NCBI RefSeq assembly: GCF_019320115.1
Contig: NC_089584.1
Span: 107,091,799-107,155,798 of the forward strand
Source: Miscanthus floridulus
Taxonomy: Eukaryota; Streptophyta; Magnoliopsida; Poales; Poaceae
Reading direction: 5' to 3'
DNA length: 64,000 bases
This document shows positions 54,955 through 64,000 of the stretch, in pieces. The stretch's first letter is position 1. Each line of letters opens with the position of its first letter. Under the pieces are notes generated by a model that was not told the origin of the DNA, searched no databases, and was given only the letters and a program-made list of their open reading frames with translations. The translations under genes and the position numbers were made by a program.

Positions 54955-56300
54955 TCGCGGGGCCTCGACGATGTCGCGGAAAGAGCCCCTTAGCCTCCGC
55001 CTGGAGCGAGAGGGCCGTCAGGGGTTCTCCCGGCTTTTTGTACGACCCTCGTGCTTCCTTTTCGCTCGAAAGGAGGGGTGGAAGATGCCATGCTACCCTC
55101 GGTGGGCGCGAGCGATGGCATTTCCGGTGAGCTGTTATCGGGTAAGTCCGAGTGGAGGCCCGTACCCTGTTCGCTGGGGGTCGGCTAGCGGTCCGGAGAC
55201 GCACTCCAAGAATACCGGTGGGTTTCTCTAGTGGGTGCCGAGGCCGTTCGCTGGGCCTCGGTGGCTCAGTGCCTCCCTATGGTGGGATCCCATTCAGAGA
55301 CCTCCCTGCCGGTCTCGGACACGACCCGGGGCGCGCCTGTACAGGCTCGCCCGTGGTCGTCCCTGACTCCTTTATCCTGGGGCGGCTGTCGAAACCCCTG
55401 GGGGCCCAGTCTTTGAACCCCTGGACCGTAACGGGCTTGGGTCGCTTTGTCTTTATCTTGGGTGCAGGAAGAGCCCCCGAGCCTCTGCACGGAGCGAGAG
55501 GGCAGTCAGGGGTCCCCCTGACTTTTTTTTTGTTCGTCCCCCGCACGTCCTTTTCGTTCGGACGGGGGGGGCTGTTTGCCGAGCCCACTCGTGTGCGAGC
55601 TTGAGCCGCTGGGTCTCGGCAAAGTTGCAGGAGGAACCCCCGAGTCTCTCGCACGGAGCGAGAGAGCGGTCAGAGGTCCCCCTGGCTTTTGGTTCGCCCC
55701 TCGCGCGTGAGGGTCTATCTGCCGAGCCCCCCTCGGGTGCGAGGCTAGGTCACGGGGTCTCGGCGTCTTTTGCAGAAGGAGCTCCCTAGCCTCTACACGG
55801 GGCGAGAGGACCGTCAGGAGTTCTTCTGGCTTTTTGAACGACCCTCGCGCTTCCTTTTCGCTCGGAAGGAGGGTTTGTTTTGCCGAGCCCCCTCGTGTGC
55901 GAGTCTAAGCCGCTGGGCCTCGGCAATGTTTTGCAGGAAGGGTCCCTTAGCCTCTGCGCGGGGCAAGAGGGCCGTCAGGGATTCTCCTGACTTTTCATTC
56001 GACCCTCGCGCTTCCTTTTCGCTCGGAAGGAGGGGTGGAAGATGCCGTGCTACCCTCGGTGGGCGCGAGCGATGACATTTCCAGTGAGCTGTTATCGGGT
56101 AAGTCCGAGTGGAGGCCCGTACCCCGTTCGCTGGGGGTCGGCTAGCGGTCCGGAGACGCGCTCCAAGAGTACCGGAGGGTTTCTCTAGTGGGTGCCGAGG
56201 CCGTTCGCTGGGCCTCGGTGGCTCGGTGCCTCCCTACGGTGGGATCCCATTCGGAGACCTCCCTACCGGTCTCGGACACGACACAGGGCGTCCCAAGCGT
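54955..56300. repeat. Tandem and direct repeats between 3' LTR and antisense gene of element 2
   Basis: A 145-164-base unit starts GCAGGA and contains GAGCGAGAGGGC.GTCAGG and CTTTTCGCTCGGAAGGAGGG. It recurs at 55463, 55627, 55772 and 55933, with another partial copy at about 54975. On a larger scale the block containing GGTAAGTCCGAGTGGAGGCC is repeated at 55141 and 56098, 957 bases apart. A run of 13 G at 56455-56467 follows. Equivalent in position to 18000-19890 of element 1. Confidence 0.85.
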
Positions 56301-56717
56301 TTCGCTTGCTTGGGCCTCGGCCTCATATAGGCTCGCCCGTAGTCGCCCCTGACTCTATTGCCCTGGGGCGGCTGTCGAAACCCCTAAGGGCCCAGCCTTC
56401 GAACCCCTGGACCGTAGCGGGCTCGGTGCCCAGTTCCTTTGCCTGAAAGGAATCGGGGGGGGGGGGGTATTTCTCTCCCTACGGCTAACAACGGCAGGTG
56501 CGTCTTTTGAGGCGACTTTTTCGGGGAGGCGGAACGGCGCCTGCTGCTGCTGTGGTTGGACGCGACGTGGGGTCAGCCGATGGGACGTATCTGCACGCAC
56601 GATTTAATGAGGAGGGAGTGGGCGCGTGGGCGGTAAAACCGGATCTGGATAACCGCGCCGGATCTTTTGGGGGAAACTTCCCCGATTTCGTCGCCTGGCG
56701 GTTTCGTCTTGTCCCTG

Positions 56718-56725
56718 CATAAATA
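56718..56725 (+). promoter_or_regulatory. Candidate TATA box of the antisense gene in element 2
   Basis: CATAAATA, 167 bases ahead of the ATG, followed by a pyrimidine-rich stretch (CCTCTTCTTACCTCTTCC) as in many plant leaders. It would start transcription opposite to gag-pol from within the element. Confidence 0.5.
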
Positions 56726-56891
56726 CGCAAAGAACCTCGCCCTTCCTCTTCTTACCTCTTCCGCATTCGCTTTTGCTGCCTCCGTGCTGTTGCTGAGAGC
56801 ATAGAGCGCCGGGGAGGAGAAGGGCGAGGGCGAGAGACTAAAAGAGAGAGGGAGAGAGATTACCGCCGTAGCAGCGTCCTCCGCCGCGCAA

Positions 56892-59800
56892 ATGGCTGGT
56901 GGTCCCATTATCCTTGCGGCGGATCCCTGGGAGCGGTCTGACGTCACCGAGGAGAAGCTGCAGTCGCTCGTGGAGGCCGGTCTTCTTCGCCCGATCACCG
57001 ACCCCGATGAGCCGGAGTGGATTGCTCCGGGGAACGAGTCAGAGCCGAGGCCGCGCGACGGCTACGTGGTGAGCTTCGTCGTCTTCCACGAGCGAGGCTT
57101 TGGGTCGCCGGCGGATAACTTCATGCGGGCGCTCCCGCACTACTATGGCGTGGAGCTGCACAATTTCAGCCCCAACTCCATCGCGCAGGCGGCCATCTTC
57201 GTCGCCGTCTGTGAGGGGTACTTGGGGATCGCTCCCCACTGGGAGTTGTGGCTCCACTTGTTCCGAGCGACGTTCACCACCAAGCCGGGGGGAACGAGGG
57301 GGGCTCGGAAGGTGCAGAGGGCCGGCGGCTGCACCCTTCACGTGCGCCAGGACCGGCAGTCCCTCTACATCCCGGCCCAGCTGTCATCGTCCAACCGTCG
57401 TTGGTATGATGGCTGGTTCTACCTCCGCAACGACGGCGGAGGACTTCCCCCTTATACCGGGCGGGTTGTAGAGAGTCAACCAGAGAAATGGGGGTACGGC
57501 GTCGTCCCGGCCGACCAGCCTAGGCTGGAACCGCTTTTGAGGGCCTTGCGGAAGCTGCGTGACCATGGCCTTTCGGCGCCCGTGGTCGTGGCGGCTTTTC
57601 ACCGCCGGAGGGTGTTGCCGCTGATGGCTCGGCGGCGGCGGCTGTTCGAGATGACGCCACACGATCCGATTGCCGGTACCAAGATGTCCGCCTTCGCCCT
57701 TACCGACGAAGAGACCCTGCGTCGAGTGAGGGAAACGGTAGACGTGAAGCCGAAGATTGAGGATTTGATGCCGTTCCCGATGCGCCCGTCGCGGGGGTAT
57801 GTCTCGCTGGTAAGTTGGAAGTTGCCGAGGCTTTCGCGGCCTTCTTGCTTTTTGCCTTTTCGTCTGTTGTCTTACTTCGTCGTTCCCTCAGGGGATAAGA
57901 GATGTGCGAGGCTCTCCGCCGCCCATACCCGAGGACGCCCGGCGGCGATCCGTGAACAGGGCGCGTGCCGAGGAGGAGAAGAGGAAGAAAGATGCCAAGG
58001 AGGCAAAGCGCACGAAGAAGATCCTTGCGTGCGAAAAGCTGGACGCCCGTCGCCGGCGTCAGAAGCTCGATGGTCTCCCGTTGGAGCCGTCTCCTTCGTC
58101 GTCGGTGTCGGATTCTTCGAGCGACAGCGGCGGGCGCGAGGTGGGGACGGCCTGTTTGGAACACCTCCCCGACATCAGGGAGATGGTACCCGGGGCGCCG
58201 GCAAGGAGCCTGACGCCCCTAGGAGGAGGAGGAGGTGTCCCGGGGCCAGTGGCGGCCCGTCCCGGGGCCGAGGCCGACACACCCGAGGCGCGGGTGTCGG
58301 AGGAGCGTGCCGTCAGCCCGATGGGTTCGACGGTGGAGATGGAGCGGGTGACGGTGGGGGCGACCCCATTGTCTCCGCGAAGGGTCGAGGAGGTGCCGGG
58401 GTCCGACGGAGGCCAGCTGGCACTGGTGGACACCGAGGCTGCGCTGCTGCCATCACCGCCACCGTTGCAGAGGAGGCAGGCAGTGTCGAAGCGGCTGCAT
58501 CCCCGTTCTCGGTAAGCATCTTCTCCGGTGGAGTCCGTAGTACTTCTTGTTTGCCCCTTGATCGCATGCTGACCTCGGGAGTGTCTTTGTTTCCAGCCAG
58601 ACGCATCTGGTGGAAGATCCTCCCTTGGCGCCCCGTAAGGCGCTCAAGGTGAACGTTAGCTCCTCCGCCCATCAGGCAGCGGAGGCGCAGGCTGGCGTGC
58701 AGCGTGGCGCGGCGTCGGGCGAGGCCGTTTCGGAGGAGGTGGCTGCCCAGGGAAAGGGTGCCGAGGCGGCCGTGGAGCGAGTGGAGGAGGGGGAGCCCAC
58801 GCCTCGCGATGTTGTGGGTCTTGGGGCGGTGGACGCCGGGGCCATCGAGGTAGAGATGGCGGAGTCCAGAGCCCCCGGGTCCGTCGAGACCGAGGCGATG
58901 GAGGTGGAGGCGGAGCAAATTTTGGCGCCGCCCCTGGTTTAGACAATCTCGTCTGATGATTCTTCCTGAGGGAAGGAGGCGGCGGACGTCGAGGCGGCCA
59001 GTGCCGCGGAGCAGCCAGTCCCAGATCCTGTCGAGGGGAGTTCGGCCCTTGCCCCGCTACGGCCCGAGCCCCGTGGGTGGAACTTCCCGCGTGTTTTCTG
59101 GCAGGACCAGGCTGATCCCGAGGGGGAGCCTGTGTTCGCCCTTGAAGACATCGCAGAGGGGGGGCGTTGGGATACCCTCGAGGAGTACCGCCAACTGGCA
59201 GTGCGATCGTTGCAGACAGCGATGACTGTTATGGAAGGGGACTTGCCTAGTGTCACTCGGGTAAGTACTTTCGTGTCTCGTGCCGAGTTGTCCTCGCAGT
59301 GTTTGACGTGCGTTTTTTACCTCTTTAGGAGCTCGAGACCCGGTCCCTTAGGAAATCGGTGTTCCTACGAAGGGAGAGGGGTGTCTGGGACCAGCTCCGG
59401 CGGTAGAGGGGCCTGCTTGCCGATGCCCAAGGGCTTTTGTCGACGCGGAGTGCGGAAGTGGAGGACCTCCGCCTTTGTTGTGCTGACCTTCAGGCCGAGC
59501 TGGTCACGGCTAAGGGCCAGGCTGCCCCTCTGGTGGCGAAGATCAAGGAACTGGAGGAGGAGCGAGACTCCTTCAGGTCTCGGGCCCAAGAAGCAACGGC
59601 CTCTGTAAAGGCCACAGCCGGACAGTTGGGTGTGGAGCAGAGTGAGCATCAGGCGACAAAAGTCACCCTGGCAGAGGCTACCAAGGCGGCCGAGGCCTCT
59701 CGGGTCGAGGTCTTAGCCTGGAAGAACAAGGCCGAGGGTAAGTTCCGCTGGACCGTGTTCCTCGTTCATTTGTTCCGGTTCGCGTTTGACTCCTGCCCCT

Positions 59801-60239
59801 TCGTTGCGACGTAGATCTAGAGAAAGAGGCTTCCCAGGCGGCTGAGGCCTCCATCGCAGCGCAAGCGGCGCTGGATGTTGAGGTCCGGGAGCATGAGGCG
59901 CTGTGTAGCGCTGTTCGTATCGCCTGCGAGGCCCTGGACGTCGAGGAGGTCCAATCAGCCAGCTCCCTTGGGAGCCGCCTGATTGCATTGAGCGGCCGCG
60001 TCCACGAGAGGCTCCGGGGGGCGTTGCACACAGGTGTCAAGCGTGCCCTGGCCGTCGTCTCCTCGCACTACGCCATCAACCTCGAGGCTGTCAGTGACGG
60101 CTACGTGCTGCCAGAAGATGACGATGAGGCGGATGCGGAGGTCGTGAAGCTGTTGGAGGCGGCCGAGGCACCTGGCACAGCGCTGGCCCGTCTATTTGAA
60201 GAAGAGGTGGTCCCTCCCGCGCCGGCCGCCGGTCCTTGA
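56892..60239 (+). pseudogene. Antisense gene of gypsy element 2: five-exon Transposase_28-like protein with coiled coils
   Basis: Runs against pol. My splice model is 56892-57809, 57892-58511, 58597-59260, 59329-59737 and 59815-60239. Each intron begins GTAAG and ends AG, and the reading frame is continuous across all four joins. Exon 1 holds the 'putative gypsy type transposon' domain (EEKLQSLVEAGLLRPI, NFSPNSIAQAAIFVAVCEGY, LWLHLFRATF). Exon 2 is basic then Pro/Ser-rich (EEEKRKKDAKEAKRTKK); exon 3 is acidic; exons 4 and 5 are heptad-rich (LQAELVTAKGQAAPLVAKIK; ASQAAEASIAAQAALDVE) and end in an acidic tail. The protein is about 1,010 codons. In-frame stops occur at 58940 (TAG), 58967 (TGA) and 59404 (TAG), so this copy is probably dead unless exon 3 is spliced differently. 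No catalytic motif is visible. The family is known only from plant gypsy elements; function unknown. Confidence 0.8.
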
Positions 60240-60968
60240 GCTTTGATCTGGGCCAAAAGGGGTCGTGTAACCGGATTGGATTAGTTGTCATATCGTGACG
60301 TCTTTGTGGCCGTCGAGGCCTGTAAAGTATTTGCGTACGTGCGTCTTTTAATCGTTTTCTGTTCTACTTCCGAGCCTGTGCCCTCTGTCTCGATCTTGGG
60401 AACCCGCAAAGAAATCCCTCGGGACCTAAGCCGTCCTTCGGCGAAGGGTGGTGAGGGAGCTGCCGTAGCCCAGAGGCGTAGGCCGTTCTCACGTCTCGAC
60501 CGGCCCTTTGGCCTCCAGACAAACTTTTGGTCTTTGGGTTTCTTGTGAGGGTCCCGTCGGAGCGCGAGAGAGTTTGGCGTAAAAATTTTTTTGAAAGACC
60601 ATTAACAAATGGTATTCGAGACTTAGGGGGGTTTTTAGGGGGTTCCCCCTTTTTAGCCCCCGAGGGGGGCTCGGCTTTGCAGAGGCAGAGCCAAGTCTCC
60701 CTTATAGCGCTATTGTGACGTCGAGCCCCCATTGATAGACAAGCTCTCTGCATAGAACTTCCTCGGAGCCTACGCTGTCCTTTGGGTGAAAAGGTGGTGA
60801 GGGAGCTGCCGTAGCCCGGAGGCGTGGGTCGTTCTCATGGCTCGGCCAGTCTTTTTGCCTTTGAGACGATCGTGCGGTCCTTAGGTTCTATACAATCGAC
60901 TTGATTATAACAACTAAGAACGCTTCTTTATTGTATTTCGAGAAACAATGTAAACAACGTTTGGAAAT
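60240..60968. repeat. Convergent 3' region between antisense gene and pol of element 2, with a 351-bp duplication
   Basis: Both genes end here, 729 bases apart. GGTGGTGAGGGAGCTGCCGT occurs at 60439 and 60790 within two related blocks. It corresponds to the 110-bp array region of element 1. No clear polyadenylation signal stands out on either strand. Confidence 0.7.
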
Positions 60969-62198
60969 TTAAGGGTAGAAACGACGTAGCTGTTCTATGT
61001 TCCAAGCGTTTGTGAAGATTTTGCCCTTCTCGTTGGCCAACTTGTAGGTCCTAGGCTTCAGCACTTGAGCGATGATGTACGGCCCTTCCCAGGGTGGGGT
61101 CAGCTTGTGGCGGCCCTTGTTGCTCTGCCTCCGTCTCAGCACCAGGTCGCCCACCTTCAGGTCTCGTCTTTGGACGCGCCGGGCTTGGTAGCGTCGTAGG
61201 GCTTGCTGGTACCTGGCTGAGTGTAGCAGCGCGACGTCTCGGGCTTCCTCCAGGTGGTCAAGGGCGTCTTCACGGGCAGTGCGGTTGCTTTGCTCGTTGT
61301 ACGCCTGTAGCCTCGGGGAACCGTATTCTAAGTCAGTGGGGAGGATGGCCTCGGCTCCATAGGCCAGGAAGAACGGTGTGAATCCCGTGGCTCGGCTCGG
61401 GGTATTCCTTAGGCTCCAGATGACTGACGGGAGTTCGGCAAGCCATTTCTTGCCAAACTTCTTCAACCGATTGAATATCCTTGGCTTAAGGCCTTGTAGG
61501 ATCATGCCGTTGGCACGCTCTACTTGGCCATTCGTCCTTGGGTGCCCCACGGCCGACCAGGCCACCCGAGTGTGGTGGTCGTCGCAGAAAGTTAGGAATT
61601 TGCGACCGGTGAATTGTGTCCCATTGTCAGTGATGATGGTGTTAGGAACCCCGAACCTGTGGATGATATCCGTAAAGAACAGCACCGCTTGCTCGGATTT
61701 GATCTGAGCGATCGGACGAGTCTCGATCCATTTGGAGAATTTGTCGATAGCTACTAGCAGATGGGTATAGCCCCCGGGTGCCTTCTGTAGAGGCCCAACC
61801 ATGTCCAGCCCCCATACAGCGAATGGCCATGTGATGGGGATGGTTTGGAGGGCTTGGGCCGGGAGGTGCGTCTGTCGAGCGTAGTACTGGCATCCCTCGC
61901 AGGAGCGTACTAGCCTCGTGGCGTCTGCCACCGCCGTCGGCCAATAGAAACCTTGGCAGAAGGCATTACCCACGAGCGCCCGAGGCGCCGCGTGGTGCCC
62001 GCAGACTCCCGCGTGCAAGTCCCAAAGTAAGGATTGGCCAGCCTCGGCGGTGATGCATCGTTGGAGAATTCCGGATGGGCTATGCCTATACAACTCGCCG
62101 TCGCAGAGGACGTAAGTCTTGGCGCGTCGCGCAAGCCGCCGGGCTTTGGTTCTGTCAGCAGGAAGCTCTCCTCGAACAAGGCGATCAAGGAAAGGGAC
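60969..62198 (-). CDS. Integrase part of pol, gypsy element 2
   Basis: It continues the RT/RNase H frame after a single TGA. The zinc-binding HHCC module is present (LHAGVCGHHAAPRAL, then SCEGCQYYARQ). The catalytic core has the first Asp in VWGLDMVGPL, the second in IITDNGTQFTG and the Glu in NGQVERANGM. The C-terminal GPY/F-like module PPWEGPYIIAQVL is followed by a stop after LRRFYP, and there is no chromodomain. The enzyme inserts the element's cDNA in the nucleus. All catalytic residues are present, unlike element 1. If the TGA is real, this part is not translated as a fusion with RT. Confidence 0.88.
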   Translation of the reverse strand, partial: VPFLDRLVRGELPADRTKARRLARRAKTYVLCDGELYRHSPSGILQRCITAEAGQSLLWDLHAGVCGHHAAPRALVGNAFCQGFYWPTAVADATRLVRSCEGCQYYARQTHLPAQALQTIPITWPFAVWGLDMVGPLQKAPGGYTHLLVAIDKFSKWIETRPIAQIKSEQAVLFFTDIIHRFGVPNTIITDNGTQFTGRKFLTFCDDHHTRVAWSAVGHPRTNGQVERANGMILQGLKPRIFNRLKKFGKKWLAELPSVIWSLRNTPSRATGFTPFFLAYGAEAILPTDLEYGSPRLQAYNEQSNRTAREDALDHLEEARDVALLHSARYQQALRRYQARRVQRRDLKVGDLVLRRRQSNKGRHKLTPPWEGPYIIAQVLKPRTYKLANEKGKIFTNAWNIEQLRRFYP

Positions 62199-64000
62199 TC
62201 ACCAGTCCGTTCCTTGATCGGCCTCGGGAGGCTCTGCGTTAATTGCCATGGCCTCGGGCCCGGCGGGCGAGGTCTCGGTGGCAGAGGGGGTCTCGGGCCC
62301 TACGGTGGGCTCGGCTGACGGGCCCTCTTCCGTCGCCGAGGCGTAGTCGACGGATGGCTTGTGGAGGTCTCTGGCGAAGACGTTCGGGGGAACCGGGGTC
62401 CGTGCCGACGCCATCTTTGCTAGTTCGTCCGCGGCCTCGTTGAACTTTCGTGCAACGTGGTTGAGTTCGAGACCGTCGAACTTGTTCTCCAGGCGACGTA
62501 CTATCGCGCAGTACGCCTTCATTTTGGGGTCATGGCAGCTTGACTCTTTCATCACCTGATCGACGACGAGCTGCGAATCCCCCCGTACGTCGAGACGTCG
62601 CACTCCAAGTTCGATGGCGATTTGCAGGCCGTTGACGAGGGCCTCGTATTCGACGACATTGTTGGAGGCGGCGAAGTGAAGCCGGATCATGTAGCGCATG
62701 TGTACTCTGAGGGGCGAGACCAGGAGCAGGCCCGCGCCAGCCCCAGCTTTCATCAGAGATCCGTCGAAGTACATGGTCCAGCATTCTGATTGGATCTGAA
62801 CGGGTGGCAGCTGTGTGTCGGTCCATTCGGCTACAAAGTCGGACAGGACCTGTGATTTGATCGCCTTCCGAGGTGCGAAAGATAAGGTTTCCCCCATGAG
62901 TTCGACAGCCCACTTGGCTATTCTACCCGAGGCCTCCCGGTTTTGGATTATCTCTCCCAGAGGGAAAGACGACACCACAGTCACCGGGTGGGATTCGAAG
63001 TAGTGACGTAGCTTGCGTCTAGCCAAGACTACGGTGTAAACCAGCTTCTGGATGTGGGGGTAACGCATCTTAGTCTCGGAGAGCACTTCGCTGATGAAGT
63101 AAACAGGTCGTTGGATGGGTAGAGCGTGTCCTTTCTCCTGCCTCTCGACTACTATGGCCGCGCTAACCACTTGGGTCGTTGCAGTGACGTAGAGTAAGAG
63201 GTGCTCGCCCTCGGTGGGTGGCACCAGGATGAGGGGGGTGGTGAGCAGTGCTTTGAGCCTGGCGAGGGCTTCTTTGGCCTCGGTGGTCCAAGAAAAGCAC
63301 TCGGACTTTCTCAAGAGGCGGTACAGGGGCAGGCCTTTTTCGCCGAGGCGCGAGATGAAGCGGCTTAGGGCCGCAAGGCATCCCATGACCCTCTGCACCC
63401 CTTTGAGGTCCCGGATCGGGCCCATGTTGGTCACGGCTGTGACCTTCTCTGGGTTAGCCTCGATCCCACGTTCCGACACTATGAATCCTAAGAGCATGCC
63501 TCGGGGAACCCCGAAGACACACTTCTCGGGGTTGAGCTTGATGCCCTTCTCTCTGAGACATGTGAAGGCAATCTCCAAATCGCCGACGAGATCCCCGGCC
63601 TTCCTGGACTTGACTACGATGTCATCTACGTAGGCCTCAATGGTTCGTCCGATGTGTTCACCAAAGACTTGGATCATGCACCGTTGGTAAGTAGCCCCTG
63701 CGTTTCTGAGGCCGAACGGCATGGTTATGTAGCAGTACATGCCGAATGGAGTGATGAAAGAAGTCGCGAGCTGGTCGGACTCTTTCATCTTGATTTGGTG
63801 GTAACCGGAATACGCATCAAGGAAGGAGAGGGTTTCGCATCCTGCAGTGGAGTCGACGATTTGGTCGATTCGTGGTAGTGGGAATGGGACTTTCGGGCAC
63901 GCTTTATTTAGACCAGTGTAGTCCACGCACATCCTCCACTTGCCACTTTTCTTCCTGACTAACACAGGGTTAGCCAACCACTCTGGATGGAATACTTCCT
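62199..64000 (-). CDS. Reverse transcriptase and double RNase H part of pol, gypsy element 2 (partial)
   Basis: Open from the window edge to a TGA at 62199-62201. RT landmarks: KWRMCVDYTGLNKACPK, LSFLDAYSGYHQI, TSFITPFGMYCY, MPFGLRNAGATYQRCM and EAYVDDIVVKSRK with the catalytic YVDD at 63621-63632, then LNPEKCVFGVPRG. The native RNase-H-like segment has VYFISEVLSETKMRYPHIQK. The extra RNase H begins MYFDGSLMKAGAGAGLLL, with VRGDSQLVVDQV and NEAADELAKMAS. A Pro/Glu/Thr-rich linker precedes the stop. Protease and gag lie outside the window. The TGA could be a C-to-T change; everything else in this piece is intact. Confidence 0.92.
   Translation of the reverse strand, partial: EVFHPEWLANPVLVRKKSGKWRMCVDYTGLNKACPKVPFPLPRIDQIVDSTAGCETLSFLDAYSGYHQIKMKESDQLATSFITPFGMYCYITMPFGLRNAGATYQRCMIQVFGEHIGRTIEAYVDDIVVKSRKAGDLVGDLEIAFTCLREKGIKLNPEKCVFGVPRGMLLGFIVSERGIEANPEKVTAVTNMGPIRDLKGVQRVMGCLAALSRFISRLGEKGLPLYRLLRKSECFSWTTEAKEALARLKALLTTPLILVPPTEGEHLLLYVTATTQVVSAAIVVERQEKGHALPIQRPVYFISEVLSETKMRYPHIQKLVYTVVLARRKLRHYFESHPVTVVSSFPLGEIIQNREASGRIAKWAVELMGETLSFAPRKAIKSQVLSDFVAEWTDTQLPPVQIQSECWTMYFDGSLMKAGAGAGLLLVSPLRVHMRYMIRLHFAASNNVVEYEALVNGLQIAIELGVRRLDVRGDSQLVVDQVMKESSCHDPKMKAYCAIVRRLENKFDGLELNHVARKFNEAADELAKMASARTPVPPNVFARDLHKPSVDYASATEEGPSAEPTVGPETPSATETSPAGPEAMAINAEPPEADQGTDW

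Larger units (their letters stand above)
53142..64000 (-). mobile_element. Ty3/gypsy LTR retrotransposon, Tat-like, second family (element 2), partial
   Basis: - strand element whose 3' LTR, polypurine tract, antisense gene, integrase, RNase H and RT are inside the window; the 5' part continues beyond it. It is inserted in a copia element. The base before the LTR ends in AATAG, a candidate target duplication that cannot be checked here. Its layout is identical to element 1 but it is much better preserved: pol has one in-frame TGA over about 1,000 codons. It is GC-rich, unlike element 1. Confidence 0.93.

Noticed and set aside
56892..58652. Unspliced 586-codon reading of the antisense gene
   Set aside because: It reads through the intron at 57810-57891 into a frame of low-complexity Arg/Gly-rich sequence. 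The spliced model gives frame-consistent, family-like charged and coiled-coil sequence through five exons.

Overview
The window is nuclear DNA from a grass (Poaceae; composition and repeats look panicoid/Andropogoneae-like, which is inference). Evidence for this: GC-rich single-exon gene copies in AT-rich spacers, several grass-type MITE families, Tat-lineage Ty3/gypsy elements with antisense extra genes, SIRE/Maximus-like copia elements with the initiator-tRNA primer site, a TRIM, and a nuclear copy of the plastid gene rps19. No prokaryotic or viral operon is present. I found no intact host gene.

Host layer. Four copies of a small (about 205-residue) DEDDy 3'-5' exonuclease of the Werner-syndrome-exonuclease type lie on the + strand at 2441-3171, 6551-6729 plus 20302-20807, 24844-25461 and 47139-47762. 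They fall into two sequence subgroups in the order A-B-A-B, suggesting duplication of a two-gene unit. Every copy is broken, each by different lesions: stop plus +2 slippage; retrotransposon, MITE and small deletions; two nonsense codons; two frameshifts plus a nonsense codon. Three of the four have a MITE in the promoter or 5' leader, each from a different family. Flanking blocks downstream are also shared between copies.

Mobile layer. (1) 6730-20296: complete 13.6-kb Tat-type gypsy element (target duplication ACGTC) inserted in exonuclease copy 2; its gag-pol is decayed and it has a 110-bp tandem array and an antisense gene. (2) 21792-22713: complete TRIM (ATTTT). (3) 29598-46998: a nest in which a MITE was split by a gypsy-type solo LTR (29745-46848, ACATG). 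That LTR was split by a copia solo LTR (30515-32115) and by a young 11-kb copia element (33458-44483, AGGTG) that has an open gag but no pol. (4) 49671-50540: 5'-truncated LINE inside a degenerate noncoding tandem duplication. (5) 51374-53141: 3' end of another copia element, interrupted by (6) 53142 to the window end: a second Tat-type gypsy element on the - strand. This one has a nearly open pol and, facing it, a five-exon antisense gene with its own TATA-like box.

The most interesting signals are the convergent, spliced antisense gene carried by both gypsy elements; the A-B-A-B exonuclease cluster in which all members died; short quasi-palindrome arrays at a constant position upstream of the TATA box in three copia LTRs whose motifs differ; and a snRNA-promoter-like motif in the TRIM LTRs. 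Dates and percentages quoted are hand counts from reading the two LTRs side by side.
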